DNA of 64,000 bases, from contig JBCBIJ010000004.1 of NCBI GenBank assembly GCA_038524795.1, positions 186,001-250,000 on the forward strand, read 5' to 3'. This DNA is from CALBPI01 sp038524795. Lineage in GTDB: Bacteria > Pseudomonadota > Gammaproteobacteria > Steroidobacterales > Woeseiaceae. This document shows, piece by piece, positions 26,266 through 34,341 of this stretch; the first letter of the stretch is position 1, and each line of letters starts with the position of its first letter. The notes beneath the pieces are model-generated. The model saw only the letters and a list, made by a program, of their open reading frames with translations. It did not search any database and was not told the origin of the DNA. Both the position numbers and the translations under genes were made by a program.

Positions 26266-26312
26266 TTGACGACTTACCATTTGGTAAGTATCGTACTTAC
26301 CATTCGGTAAGT
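26266..26312. promoter_or_regulatory. Promoter with two tandem TetR operators
   Basis: ACTTACCATTTGGTAAGT (26272-26289) and ACTTACCATTCGGTAAGT (26295-26312) are two 18-bp palindromes, 23 bp centre to centre. TTGACG (26266-26271) and TATCGT (26289-26294) flank a 17-base spacer formed by the first operator, and the second covers the expected +1. Repression of the rightward oxygenase gene by the adjacent TetR protein is a strong inference. Confidence 0.8.
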
Positions 26313-26327
26313 CCAGAGTGCGGCGCT

Positions 26328-27473
26328 ATGGATCACGCAACAGAAGTCGAGCTCGCCAAGGAGCTCCTGGCATTGAAGGCTGAAAAGTCCGCGTATCTCG
26401 ATGACGCGGTGACACGACGGCCCATCACGGACTACCTCGACCCTGAGCGCTTCCGCATGGAGCAGGAGCGCATCTTTCGCGTCGTGCCTCAACCGGTCTT
26501 GCAAGCGAGCGAGTTGCCGGAGCCCGGCAGCTTCGCCGTGCGCGAGTTCGCGGGTCTGCCTGTGCTGTTTACGCGTGATGCGGACGGCGTTGCACACGCG
26601 TTCCTGAACGTGTGCCGCCACCGCGGCAGCCGCCTGGTCGCAGAAGCCTCGGGCTGCAAGCGGCGCTTCTCGTGTCCCTATCACGCCTGGACTTACGACA
26701 GCCGGGGCGCGCTCGTGGGCGTGCCGCATGAGAAACAGGGCTTTCCAGATCTGGATCGCGGCGCCATGTCTCTGCGGCGCGTGGGTTGCGCGGAGCGCCA
26801 CGGCTTCATCTGGGCCTGGGCGGATGGCGAGGCATCGCCCGATATCGATGCATCACTGGCCGGTCTTGCGCCCGACCTCGAGCAGCTCGATGCCCAAAAT
26901 CACACGGTGCTGCACACCGAGGTACAGGTTCGGCGCGTCAACTGGAAACTGCTCGTTGAAGGGGGCATTGAGGCCTACCACTTCCGTGTGGCGCACCGCG
27001 ACACGATCGCGCCGTACTTCAACGACAACTTGTCGACCTACCGAAGCTTCGGCGCGCACATGCGCTCCATTCTCTCCAAGCGCACGATGAACGATCTCGT
27101 TGAGACGCCTGAAGCCGAGTGGCGTCTGCGCGATCACGCGCAGGTGCTCTACACGATCTTCCCAGGCAGCTCGTTCCTCTTGCAGGCAGACCACATTGCC
27201 TGGATCCAGCAGGAGGCGATCAGTGCCGACACCACGCGGGTGCGCCTGAGCACACTCGTGCCGGCCGATCGCGTCGAGACCGACGCCGACCTGGCGCACT
27301 GGGCAAGGAACCATGAGATCACGGTGACGACACTCAACGAAGACTTCGAAATCGGCGAAGGGATTCAGGCGGGCCTGGCCTCGGGTGCAAATACCCACCT
27401 GACATTTGGTCGCTTCGAGGGCGCGCTCGAGGTGTTCAATGCCGCAGTCGATGCCAGGTTGCAGGACGACTAA
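26328..27473 (+). CDS. Rieske [2Fe-2S] ring-hydroxylating oxygenase, alpha subunit
   Basis: 381 aa from ATG 26328, just after the operators. Rieske cluster: CRHRGSRLVAEASGCKRRFS leading to CPYH (Cys-His and Cys-His pairs), followed by AWTYDSRGALVGVP. The mononuclear iron site is in RVNWKLLVEGGIEAYHFRVAH; family members often have EN where this has EG. It oxygenates an aromatic or aliphatic substrate with electrons from a reductase, which is not encoded nearby. Its TAA stop shares CTAA with the convergent SDR gene. Controlled by the divergent TetR. Confidence 0.88.
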   Translation: MDHATEVELAKELLALKAEKSAYLDDAVTRRPITDYLDPERFRMEQERIFRVVPQPVLQASELPEPGSFAVREFAGLPVLFTRDADGVAHAFLNVCRHRGSRLVAEASGCKRRFSCPYHAWTYDSRGALVGVPHEKQGFPDLDRGAMSLRRVGCAERHGFIWAWADGEASPDIDASLAGLAPDLEQLDAQNHTVLHTEVQVRRVNWKLLVEGGIEAYHFRVAHRDTIAPYFNDNLSTYRSFGAHMRSILSKRTMNDLVETPEAEWRLRDHAQVLYTIFPGSSFLLQADHIAWIQQEAISADTTRVRLSTLVPADRVETDADLAHWARNHEITVTTLNEDFEIGEGIQAGLASGANTHLTFGRFEGALEVFNAAVDARLQDD

Positions 27474-28279
27474 CCGCTGAGCTCGCCCACGAGGCGTTCG
27501 ACCACGTCAACAAGCGCCGCATTCCTCTTGTCGTCGAGCGCATCCGGATGCGGCGCGGCGAACCGCCCGCTGTCGTTGTCGAAATATTTGCCCGACGCAT
27601 CGGCAAATTGATCGCCGAGCGCCGCGTCCACGAGGATGTTGGCGCCAATGCTCAGATCCTTGCCGTCCATCCCGTAGGCGTCCTTGACCATCTTGCTGCC
27701 GATGAAAGACGCGGGGTTCACGGCAACAATAACCGGACTGCGGGTACCCAGCTGCTTGGCGAGGTGCGCGGTCCACATCGTGATCGCGAGTTTGCTTTGT
27801 GCATAGGCGCTGCTGTCGTCGAGCGTCCGCTTACCGGCAAGTGCATTGAGGTCGACGGGTGCCTGCGCTGCGGAGGACAGGTTGACCACGCGGCCGTCGG
27901 CCGGCAGCAGCGGCAGTAGCCGTTGCGTGAGCAGCCAGGGCGCGAGCGTGTTGACCACGAAGCGCACGTCGAAGCCATTGTCGAGCTGCGGCTTAGGCGT
28001 CTTGAAGACACCGGCGTTGTTAATGACGACATCAATGCGCGGGTGTTCGGCCGCAATCGCGTCGGCGAGCGCGTTGACCGCGGCCAGGTCTGACAGGTCG
28101 GCGCGGTAGGCCTGCGCCTCGCCAGAGCCTTCAAGGCCCGCCAGCGTTTGCATGGTGTTCTCGAGCTTTGCTTCGCTGCGGCCGTGCACAAGCACGGTGT
28201 GACCGAGCGCGACGAGTTGCTTGGCGGTCTCAAGCCCGATGCCGTCAGTGGCGCCCGTAAGCAGGATGGTCTTGGTCAT
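27470..28279 (-). CDS. Short-chain dehydrogenase/reductase (SDR)
   Basis: 269 aa. Cofactor motif TGATDGIGLETAKQL, NNAG motif (VVINNAGVFKTP), catalytic Ser in VVNLSSAAQ and Tyr/Lys in SSAYAQSKLA. This is the classical/extended type resembling retinol dehydrogenase-like bacterial SDRs. Third gene of a leftward unit behind a CmcJ/NvfI-type enzyme and a luciferase-like oxidoreductase; its ATG overlaps the preceding stop (ATGA). Substrate unknown, likely the product of the two preceding oxidoreductases. Confidence 0.87.
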   Translation of the reverse strand: MTKTILLTGATDGIGLETAKQLVALGHTVLVHGRSEAKLENTMQTLAGLEGSGEAQAYRADLSDLAAVNALADAIAAEHPRIDVVINNAGVFKTPKPQLDNGFDVRFVVNTLAPWLLTQRLLPLLPADGRVVNLSSAAQAPVDLNALAGKRTLDDSSAYAQSKLAITMWTAHLAKQLGTRSPVIVAVNPASFIGSKMVKDAYGMDGKDLSIGANILVDAALGDQFADASGKYFDNDSGRFAAPHPDALDDKRNAALVDVVERLVGELSG

Positions 28280-29262
28280 GTGTCGGATTCCTGTGTGGGA
28301 AAGTGGGGGAGCACGTGCTCGGAAAGCTGTTCGAGTACTGCTTCTGTATCTGCGTTGGCAAAGCGCAAGTTCAGTGCCACGTGGTTGACACCCAGGTGTT
28401 CGCGAGTGCGCAGGTAGTCACGCAGCGCCCTAGCACCTGCGCGGATGCCAAGATGAATCGGGGACGGCGGGGCATCAGGGTCTTCCGCGAGGTCAATGTA
28501 CAACGGTTCCATGACCGGTTTGTCATGGTCGCCGCTGGCCGCGACCCGTGCGCGGTAACTGGCAATCATTGCGCCCTGAGCCGCGGCCGGTCGCGGATAG
28601 GTCATCCAGCCGTCGGTGTTCGCCGCGATCCACGCGTCGTTTTGCTGACTCGATCCCGTGGTGAGTAGCGGCAGGTGTGCGGCAACCGGTCGCGGCAGCA
28701 GGTCGATGTTGCCGGACACCTCACCAAAGGCGTTACTAACCGTGCCCCCGGGCTGGCCCAGGTTGCGAATGTACTCGTAGCTCTCGCGAAACCGCGCGCC
28801 ACGCGCTTCGAAATCGACGCCCATGGCCGGGTATTCGGCGGGACGATCGCCCGACGCAATGCCCAGCACGAGTCGGCCGCCCGACAGCACGTCAACGCTC
28901 GCGGCTGCCTTGGCGACATGCGCCGGATGGCGCAGCGGCAGAATCAGGCTCGCGACGCCGAGCGTGATGCGGTCCGTGACGGCAGCCAGCGTACCCAGGT
29001 AGACGAAGGGATCGAACAGCTGCCCGGCGTCGCCGAAACTCGGCACGTCAAACGGCACGTCGCGCAGCCATACGGCGGCGAATCCCAGTTGTTCGGCAAG
29101 CTGCACGCGTTCGATGTGGTCCGTCATGGTCGGCGCTGCGGTGTGCGCATAGCGCTCGAGCGGTACCACAAGCCCCAGGGTCATGCGGCCTGGCGCAAAC
29201 GCGCGCGCGTAGCCCGTGTTGAGCGCGGGGAATGTGATGTTGTGATCAGTGGCTTGCCACAT
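28276..29262 (-). CDS. LLM class (luciferase-like) flavin-dependent oxidoreductase
   Basis: 328 aa from MWQATDHNIT; GGAGGA sits 7 bases upstream, overlapping the upstream stop. Luciferase-like TIM barrel with TLGLVVPLERY, EQLGFAAVWLRDVPF, DRITLGVASLILPLRHPAHVAKAAASVD, SGGRLVLGIASGD and a final LRFANADTEAVLEQL. It uses reduced flavin (FMNH2 or F420-like) to oxidise a small organic. It lies 16 bp after the CmcJ-type gene and overlaps the SDR gene, hence one transcript. Confidence 0.87.
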   Translation of the reverse strand: MWQATDHNITFPALNTGYARAFAPGRMTLGLVVPLERYAHTAAPTMTDHIERVQLAEQLGFAAVWLRDVPFDVPSFGDAGQLFDPFVYLGTLAAVTDRITLGVASLILPLRHPAHVAKAAASVDVLSGGRLVLGIASGDRPAEYPAMGVDFEARGARFRESYEYIRNLGQPGGTVSNAFGEVSGNIDLLPRPVAAHLPLLTTGSSQQNDAWIAANTDGWMTYPRPAAAQGAMIASYRARVAASGDHDKPVMEPLYIDLAEDPDAPPSPIHLGIRAGARALRDYLRTREHLGVNHVALNLRFANADTEAVLEQLSEHVLPHFPTQESDT

Positions 29263-29277
29263 GGTGATGTCCTCCAA

Positions 29278-30060
29278 TCAGCGGTAGCGCACCAGTGTGC
29301 GGCTCTCGATGCTCTGGCGCGGCCGCGTGGCCTGTGCGTCGCCAGGCAGATCCAGCGCACTGTGCCCGACCTGCGGTCGGCCTCGGTTGTCATAGATGTT
29401 GAAGATCGCGACCTCGTCGGGCGTCATGCCCGAGAGATAGAACCAGTCGTGTTGTGCGTTGGCGACGACGCCCAGGATGTGACCGATGCGATCTGGGTAG
29501 ATAAGTTCGATGGGCACCCAGTCCTCGGCCGCCACGCTCGCCGGGTGCAAAAACCCGAGCGGCGATGATTCGATGGGGCGATCAATGGGCCGCCAGACAT
29601 TGACGAAGCCGTAATGGCCCGCGCGGTAGTCGCGTGCGACCTCGGCGCCCACGAGGTCCTCGAGACGCTGTTCCGCGCCCGTCTGACTGTAATCGTTGTG
29701 GACGTTGCGAGCGGGGCGGCGCTCTGCGTCGGGATCGTCGATGCGCACCGTGTGGTCGAATACGACAACGTCTTCCGCGCCCGTCTGCTCGACGAGCAGC
29801 GCGGTGAGTTCCGCTTCATAGCGCTCACGCCAGGCTGCGGTTTCTGTGAAGTCGGTGACCGCCGACCTGTGCTCCACAAACTCGATGCCGTCCGCACTGA
29901 AGCCCGGCCGTACCGTAGCGCCACGAAGGTCACGGACCGAAACCTGGGTCGGCTTCAGCTCCGGGGAAATCAGCGTGCCCGCGACGCCGTCGACGTCGAA
30001 TTGAAACGCCTGGGGCAAATCGGAACGGACGTGGTAGTTGACGTTGGCCGTGGTGTTCAT
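29278..30060 (-). CDS. CmcJ/NvfI family oxidoreductase (putative 2OG-Fe(II)-type)
   Basis: 260 aa from MNTTANVNYHV, with GGAG 8 bases before the ATG. The motifs RPARNVHNDYSQTG (candidate iron-binding His/Asp), YGFVNVWRPIDRPIESSPLGF, and QHDWFYLSGMTPDEVAIFNIYD match the CmcJ/NvfI family, known from cephamycin 7-methoxylation and fungal endoperoxide formation. It is the first gene of a three-gene leftward unit, divergent from a LysR regulator. Bacterial members have no settled substrate, so the reaction is left open. Confidence 0.78.
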   Translation of the reverse strand: MNTTANVNYHVRSDLPQAFQFDVDGVAGTLISPELKPTQVSVRDLRGATVRPGFSADGIEFVEHRSAVTDFTETAAWRERYEAELTALLVEQTGAEDVVVFDHTVRIDDPDAERRPARNVHNDYSQTGAEQRLEDLVGAEVARDYRAGHYGFVNVWRPIDRPIESSPLGFLHPASVAAEDWVPIELIYPDRIGHILGVVANAQHDWFYLSGMTPDEVAIFNIYDNRGRPQVGHSALDLPGDAQATRPRQSIESRTLVRYR

Positions 30061-30174
30061 GGCATCACTCCTGTGAGTGCGGTGGCGGTCTATCGCCATC
30101 GGATGCCAGAAGTCTATTAGAATCCGTTTCGGCTAGGAATGTGCTCAGAAAAGCTTCAGTTTATTGATATCGTA

Positions 30175-30180
30175 TATAAT
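30175..30180 (+). promoter_or_regulatory. -10 element immediately before the LysR gene
   Basis: A perfect TATAAT stands only 6 bases before the ATG at 30186, inside ATTGATATCGTATATAAT, which is partly symmetrical. If used, the LysR mRNA would be leaderless or nearly so. The symmetry also suggests a LysR autoregulatory box shared with the divergent operon. Confidence 0.45.
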
Positions 30181-30185
30181 GGGCT

Positions 30186-31094
30186 ATGGACACTGAAGCA
30201 CTCCGGCTCTTCGTGAAAGCCGCTGAACTCCTGAACATCAGCGCCGCGGGGCGCACGTTGGGGCTTGCGCCCGCTGTCGCCGGAGCGCGGCTGGCGAAGC
30301 TCGAGCGTGAAGTCGGCGCGGATCTACTGCACCGCTCCACGCGTCGCGTATCACTGTCGCTCGAGGGCGCCGAGTTCCTGCCCTACGCGCGCGAGATGAT
30401 TGCGCAGGAAGACGCCGCGATGGCCGCGCTGGGCCATCACGGCGAAACCATTAAGGGGACGATTCGTTTTGCCGCGTCGAGCACGTTTGCACAACGTTAC
30501 GTGGCGCCGGTCCTGCCCGAGTTTCTGTCGCGCTACCCGGAGATCAACCTGGAGTTGCGGCTCACCGATACGCCCACGAATCTCATCGAGGGCGGCTTCG
30601 ATCTGGCATTGCGCAACTACGCCATTGAAGAGAGCGCGTTGCGTGCGCGCAAGCTGGCCGATGACGTTCGCGTGCTCTGTGCGGCGCCCAGCTATCTCGC
30701 GGAGCATGGCACACCCGAGGGCCCCAAAGCGCTGGCCGAACACCAGCTGCTCCTGTTCGGAGATGCCGCACCGCGTCAGTTGTTGTCGGACACCAGCGAT
30801 CGCGGCTGCACGTTTCCGCCGCCCGATTCAAACGCGCGCGTGATCTGCGACGACGGCCACAGCATGCGCGTCGCCGCACTCGCGGGCGCGGGCATCTGCA
30901 TGAGCTCGCTCTGGAACATCTGCGACGACCTGGCCTCAGGGGCGCTTGTGCGTGTGTTGCCCAACTACGCGGTGCAGGACGCCTCAGCGATTTGGCTCGT
31001 GTACCCGAAGTCGAATGTGCTCACGGCAAAGGTGCGCGTCTTTATCGACTTCCTCGTCGAGACCATTGGCTCGCCGCCCGTGTGGGCGCGGTAG
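30186..31094 (+). CDS. LysR family transcriptional regulator
   Basis: 302 aa. N-terminal HTH (LRLFVKAAELLNISAAGRTL then VAGARLAKLEREVGADLLHR, residues ~5-50) and a periplasmic-binding-like effector domain from TIRFAASSTF. CrgA/AaeR-type subgroup by length. Divergent from the CmcJ/LLM/SDR unit with a 125-bp shared gap, so it probably controls that unit. A TATAAT lies 6 bases before the ATG and no Shine-Dalgarno is visible. Confidence 0.88.
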   Translation: MDTEALRLFVKAAELLNISAAGRTLGLAPAVAGARLAKLEREVGADLLHRSTRRVSLSLEGAEFLPYAREMIAQEDAAMAALGHHGETIKGTIRFAASSTFAQRYVAPVLPEFLSRYPEINLELRLTDTPTNLIEGGFDLALRNYAIEESALRARKLADDVRVLCAAPSYLAEHGTPEGPKALAEHQLLLFGDAAPRQLLSDTSDRGCTFPPPDSNARVICDDGHSMRVAALAGAGICMSSLWNICDDLASGALVRVLPNYAVQDASAIWLVYPKSNVLTAKVRVFIDFLVETIGSPPVWAR

Positions 31095-31108
31095 CGTCGG
31101 CGTCGGGC

Positions 31109-31645
31109 CTAGCGGAACGTGCCCCGCACGGGGTAGTTGTTCTCCGGCGCGCGGATCCACTCGAGTCCTGAGACGAGCACTTCAAGGTCTGGCCTGGCGA
31201 ACGGGTTGTTCGAGATGTCGACAACCTGCAAGCCGCCGTCGCTGTTGATGACGAACAGCCCAGGCTCGGCGAAATCATGGTCTGTTTCCTTCTCCGAACG
31301 CGGGATTGAGATGTACAGGCCCAGTGACTGCATCTGCTCGAGCGTCAGGCCGTGGTAGAGCGGGAAGTTCACCTCCAGTCGCTGGCGGTGTTCGTCGAGC
31401 TGTTCCTGGCTGTCGGCGGAGACGGCCGCGATGTCGACGCCAATCGCGGTCAGGCGATGGCGAAAGTCGGTCAGCTTGTTCAAGAACTTCGTGCAAAGTG
31501 GGCAGTGGCGGCCGCGGTAGACGACGAGTAGTTGCCAGTCGGCATCACCCGTGGGTTTGGTGACGTCGACGCTGTTGCCGTCATCGTCGAATGCGGTCAG
31601 TGCGGGAAAGGTGTCGCCCGCGTGGAGTTTCGGTGTCGTGGACAT
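31109..31645 (-). CDS. Peroxiredoxin-like (AhpC/TSA) protein
   Basis: 178 aa, thioredoxin fold. The redox site YRGRHCPLCTKFLNKL shows CPLC instead of the PxxxxTxxC of classical peroxiredoxins, placing it with the peroxiredoxin-like/AhpC-TSA group that may act as peroxidase or disulfide reductase. It lacks a signal peptide. It lies 9 bp downstream of mdaB, a quinone reductase gene, in a leftward pair divergent from an HxlR regulator; together these suggest an electrophile/quinone stress response. Confidence 0.83.
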   Translation of the reverse strand: MSTTPKLHAGDTFPALTAFDDDGNSVDVTKPTGDADWQLLVVYRGRHCPLCTKFLNKLTDFRHRLTAIGVDIAAVSADSQEQLDEHRQRLEVNFPLYHGLTLEQMQSLGLYISIPRSEKETDHDFAEPGLFVINSDGGLQVVDISNNPFARPDLEVLVSGLEWIRAPENNYPVRGTFR

Positions 31646-31654
31646 GGGGGATCC

Positions 31655-32239
31655 TCAGAGGTGCTGGGACAGATGCGCGTCAAAGCGCGCGAAGTCGTTA
31701 TCGATATCGGGGTTCTTGATGACGTCGTAGCAGGCAAACGTCGGCAGCGCCGTCATGCCGAAGAACCGGAAGTTCATGTGCATGGGAAAGAACAGGTCGT
31801 CGACGCTCTTGCCCTGGAACAGGTACTGCGCGTCATCGTCGAATGCTTCCCTGGGTGCGTTAAAGGTCAGTGACAGCATGTAGCGTTTTCCGCTGAGTGT
31901 GCCGCCGGCGCCATACTGCAAGCTCGCATCGCTGCGGCTGCGCCCATCGCCGTTGCAGAGCTGGCCTGCCATGCCGGCGCTGTAAACGGTGTCCATGTAT
32001 TGCTTGAACCGCCACGGCACGCCCATCCAATTCACGGGTGACTGCAGCACGATGACGTCGGCCCACTGGTGGTCTTCAAGCGCGGCCTGGACATCCCAGT
32101 CGTCAATGACCCCGTGGCGCCGCACTTTATAACCAAGTGACTCCGCGTGTGCCGTGGCACGGTCGGCCAGCGTGCCATTAAGGCGACCCGACGAAAACCC
32201 GCTGGGATGGTGGGCGTTGATGATCAGCGCGTTGGGCAT
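31655..32239 (-). CDS. mdaB: NAD(P)H:quinone reductase, MdaB type
   Basis: 194 aa, flavodoxin-like fold. LIINAHHPSGFSSGRLNGTL is the FMN/FAD phosphate loop; LQSPVNWMGVPWRFKQYMDTVYSAGM and GAGGTLSGKRYMLSLTFNAP are characteristic of MdaB, which reduces quinones by two electrons using NADPH and FAD. It pairs with the peroxiredoxin-like gene, and its start faces the HxlR gene 88 bp away, where AACCAA half-sites occur. Role in quinone/oxidative stress protection is inferred from family and context. Confidence 0.87.
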   Translation of the reverse strand: MPNALIINAHHPSGFSSGRLNGTLADRATAHAESLGYKVRRHGVIDDWDVQAALEDHQWADVIVLQSPVNWMGVPWRFKQYMDTVYSAGMAGQLCNGDGRSRSDASLQYGAGGTLSGKRYMLSLTFNAPREAFDDDAQYLFQGKSVDDLFFPMHMNFRFFGMTALPTFACYDVIKNPDIDNDFARFDAHLSQHL

Positions 32240-32289
32240 GTCGCGAACTCCGTGTCTCGGTTGGGAGAGGCGCGATGGTGGTAGAGTAG

Positions 32290-32323
32290 GGAACCAAGAT
32301 CAACCAGTTTACTTTTGGTTACC
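32290..32323. promoter_or_regulatory. Inverted AACCA/TGGTT repeats before the HxlR gene
   Basis: GGAACCAA (32290-32297) faces TTGGTTACC (32315-32323). A second AACCA (32302-32306) also pairs with TGGTT across 9 bases. The array ends 5 bp before the HxlR ATG and lies between it and mdaB, the expected place for an HxlR operator. The assignment is inferred. Confidence 0.55.
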
Positions 32324-32327
32324 TAGT

Positions 32328-32684
32328 ATGGATGCCACAATCATTACCGATTCCCAGGGCAGGAAACGCGTAGATGCACCCTGTCTGGAGCCTTGTCCCA
32401 TCGAGCGCGGCATGCGTGTACTCGGTGGTAAATGGAAGGGCTCGATTCTCTGGCACCTCAAGGATGGGCCCGTACGCTTCAACGACCTCGCGCGCCAGTT
32501 GGGTGGCGCAAGCAAGAAGATGGTCAACCAGCGCCTCAAGGAGATGGAGCAGGGCGGCTTGGTCGAGCGGCAGGTGTTGAGCACGCGGCCCGTCGCCGTG
32601 GCTTACGAGATCACAGATTTCGGTCGGTCTGCGCTCGATGTGCTCGACCGACTGCGAGGTTGGGCCGAGCAACACACCGTCTGA
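32328..32684 (+). CDS. HxlR family transcriptional regulator
   Basis: 118 aa from MDATIITDSQG. Winged helix with CPIERGMRVLGGKWKGSILW, then GPVRFNDLARQL, the recognition helix SKKMVNQRLKEME and the wing VERQVLSTRPVAVAYEITDFG. The Cys pair in DAPCLEPCPIE could sense electrophiles or quinones, as in YodB/HypR-type members. Divergent from mdaB and the peroxiredoxin-like gene, which it probably represses through the AACCA/TGGTT repeats just upstream. Confidence 0.88.
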   Translation: MDATIITDSQGRKRVDAPCLEPCPIERGMRVLGGKWKGSILWHLKDGPVRFNDLARQLGGASKKMVNQRLKEMEQGGLVERQVLSTRPVAVAYEITDFGRSALDVLDRLRGWAEQHTV

Positions 32685-32717
32685 AAGAGACTGGCAAATA
32701 TCTGTTCCAGGATGGTG

Positions 32718-32746
32718 TTGACAATCTATCTAGTGATAGGTAGATT
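32718..32746. promoter_or_regulatory. Promoter with embedded TetR operator (autoregulation)
   Basis: TTGACA (32718-32723) and TAGATT (32741-32746) are 17 bases apart. The spacer and -10 form the imperfect palindrome AATCTATCTAG-TG-ATAGGTAGATT (32723-32746). The 16-base core CTATCTAGTGATAGGT recurs with two changes before the SDR gene at 33352-33371. It sits 28 bp before the TetR start, so autorepression is likely. Confidence 0.7.
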
Positions 32747-32773
32747 CAACGCCTCGAGAGGAGATCATGCGCC

Positions 32774-33328
32774 GTGAGTGACAAACGCGAACAACTGGAA
32801 GCCATCGCCACGCAGGCCATCCAAAAGGATGGCGTACGCAGTGTGAGCTTCAGGACGCTTGCAGATGCGGTCGGTGTGAAGTCTGCGAGCGTGCACTACC
32901 ACTTTCCGACCAAATCGGATCTCACGCATGCCGTCGTTTCAACGTACACGGAGGCGTTCGTGGCGCGTCTCGAGGCATTGGAACGCAAGCACCGGACCCT
33001 CTCCGGCAAGTTGAACGCGTTCATCCGAATTTTCGATGAGGTACTTGCCGATGACGACCTCTGTCTCTGCGGCATGATGGCGGCGGAGCTGACATCTCTC
33101 GACGCGGCCACGCAACACGCGCTCAAGAAGTTCTTCAGCGAGACGGAGGCGTGGCTGGAGCGAACCATCGACGCACACCGTAACGAGCTGACGGCACCAT
33201 TGCCCGGCAAGCACCTGGCCAAGGTGCTCATGTCCGGGCTTGAAGGCGCGGTGCTGTTAGACCGCGTCGATGGCGGCGACGACCGACTGCGCGCAATGCG
33301 CGCGCTTGTGAGGGCCGTTCTCGCGTGA
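32774..33328 (+). CDS. TetR family repressor
   Basis: 184 aa from a GTG preceded by AGGAG. HTH: TQAIQKDGVRSVSFRTLADA then GVKSASVHYHFPTKSDLTHAV (~10-55). The C-terminal part contains CLCGMMAAEL, as in AcuR/YxaF-type TetR proteins, with three cysteines close together. The same operator core is present upstream of this gene and of the next (SDR), 83 bp further on, so it likely regulates both. Ligand unknown, possibly an unsaturated or electrophilic metabolite. Confidence 0.9.
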   Translation: MSDKREQLEAIATQAIQKDGVRSVSFRTLADAVGVKSASVHYHFPTKSDLTHAVVSTYTEAFVARLEALERKHRTLSGKLNAFIRIFDEVLADDDLCLCGMMAAELTSLDAATQHALKKFFSETEAWLERTIDAHRNELTAPLPGKHLAKVLMSGLEGAVLLDRVDGGDDRLRAMRALVRAVLA

Positions 33329-33351
33329 TGACGGCCAATTTTTATCTGTAA

Positions 33352-33371
33352 GACCTATCTATCGATAGGTC
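33352..33371. promoter_or_regulatory. TetR operator upstream of the SDR gene
   Basis: GACCTATC-TATC-GATAGGTC has perfect 8-bp arms, 40 bp before the SDR ATG. Its core matches the operator before the adjacent TetR gene at 14 of 16 positions, so both genes probably belong to one small regulon. Confidence 0.72.
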
Positions 33372-33410
33372 AGTAACCAAAACCAACCTCCAGATCGAAG
33401 GAGAAAGATC

Positions 33411-34184
33411 ATGAGTGACGTTAGCAATGACAAGAAAGTGGCCCTCATCGTCGGTGGCACCACGGGTATGGGCAAGGCCAGCGCAAGGGCGCTACTGGCC
33501 CGGGGCGCCATCGTCCGCATCGTCGGTCGCAACGCCGATCGACTCAATGCGGTACGCGAGGAACTGAGCCAGTACGGCGATGTCGAGACGGTGCGAGCCA
33601 ACCTCTACAACGACCTTGATGTGGAGGCGCTGATTGCGTCCATCGACACGGATACGCGCAGCTACGGCTACCTGGTGAACGCGGCCGGTACGTTCAATCC
33701 GAAGCCATTCCTCGAACACACCGAGGCCGACTACGACACCTACCTTGACCTCAACAAGGCCACGTTTTTCGTTACCCAGGCCGTGGCACGCAACATGGCG
33801 CGCAACGGAGGCGGTTCGATCGTCAACATCGGCTCCATGTGGGCCAAACAGGCCGTTAAAGCGACGCCGTCATCGGCCTACTCGATGGCCAAGGCAGGCC
33901 TGCATTCACTGACGCAGCATCTGGCCATGGAGCTTGGTGACAAGGGCATTCGCGTTAACGCGGTTTCGCCCGCAGTGGTTGCCACGCCCATCTACGAGAC
34001 GTTCATCGACCCCGCAGAGGTAGACGAGGCGCTGGCGGGCTTCAACGGCTTCCACCCCATCGGGCGCATCGGTCGGCCGGACGACGTCGCCAGTGCGATC
34101 GATTACCTGCTGTCCGACAACGCAGGTTGGATCACGGGCACGGTCGTCGATGTCGACGGCGGCGTTATGGCCGGGCGAAACTGA
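33411..34184 (+). CDS. SDR family oxidoreductase (target of adjacent TetR)
   Basis: 257 aa, classical SDR length. Cofactor motif VGGTTGMGKASARALLARG, NAAG motif, catalytic Ser in VNIGSMWAKQ, Tyr/Lys in SAYSMAKAGL, and the C-terminal ITGTVVDVDGG. The cofactor motif reads GGTTGMG instead of TGxxxGIG, and the residue after the first strand (IVGRN) suggests NADP. A clear AAGGAG precedes the ATG. Substrate unknown; probably reduces or oxidises the metabolite sensed by the TetR protein upstream. Confidence 0.88.
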   Translation: MSDVSNDKKVALIVGGTTGMGKASARALLARGAIVRIVGRNADRLNAVREELSQYGDVETVRANLYNDLDVEALIASIDTDTRSYGYLVNAAGTFNPKPFLEHTEADYDTYLDLNKATFFVTQAVARNMARNGGGSIVNIGSMWAKQAVKATPSSAYSMAKAGLHSLTQHLAMELGDKGIRVNAVSPAVVATPIYETFIDPAEVDEALAGFNGFHPIGRIGRPDDVASAIDYLLSDNAGWITGTVVDVDGGVMAGRN

Positions 34185-34341
34185 TCGATTCCAGCGATCC
34201 CAGGCCCTCGATGTCTTTGCTGCACCGCCGCATCGAAGACGTCGATGGGCCCATTCAGTTTTTTAATCAGCACGCTTTCTTGCATGCGCTTTAATGCGGG
34301 GGCTCAGTTTTAACCGTTTCCCAACACCGGGGGTGTATCGC

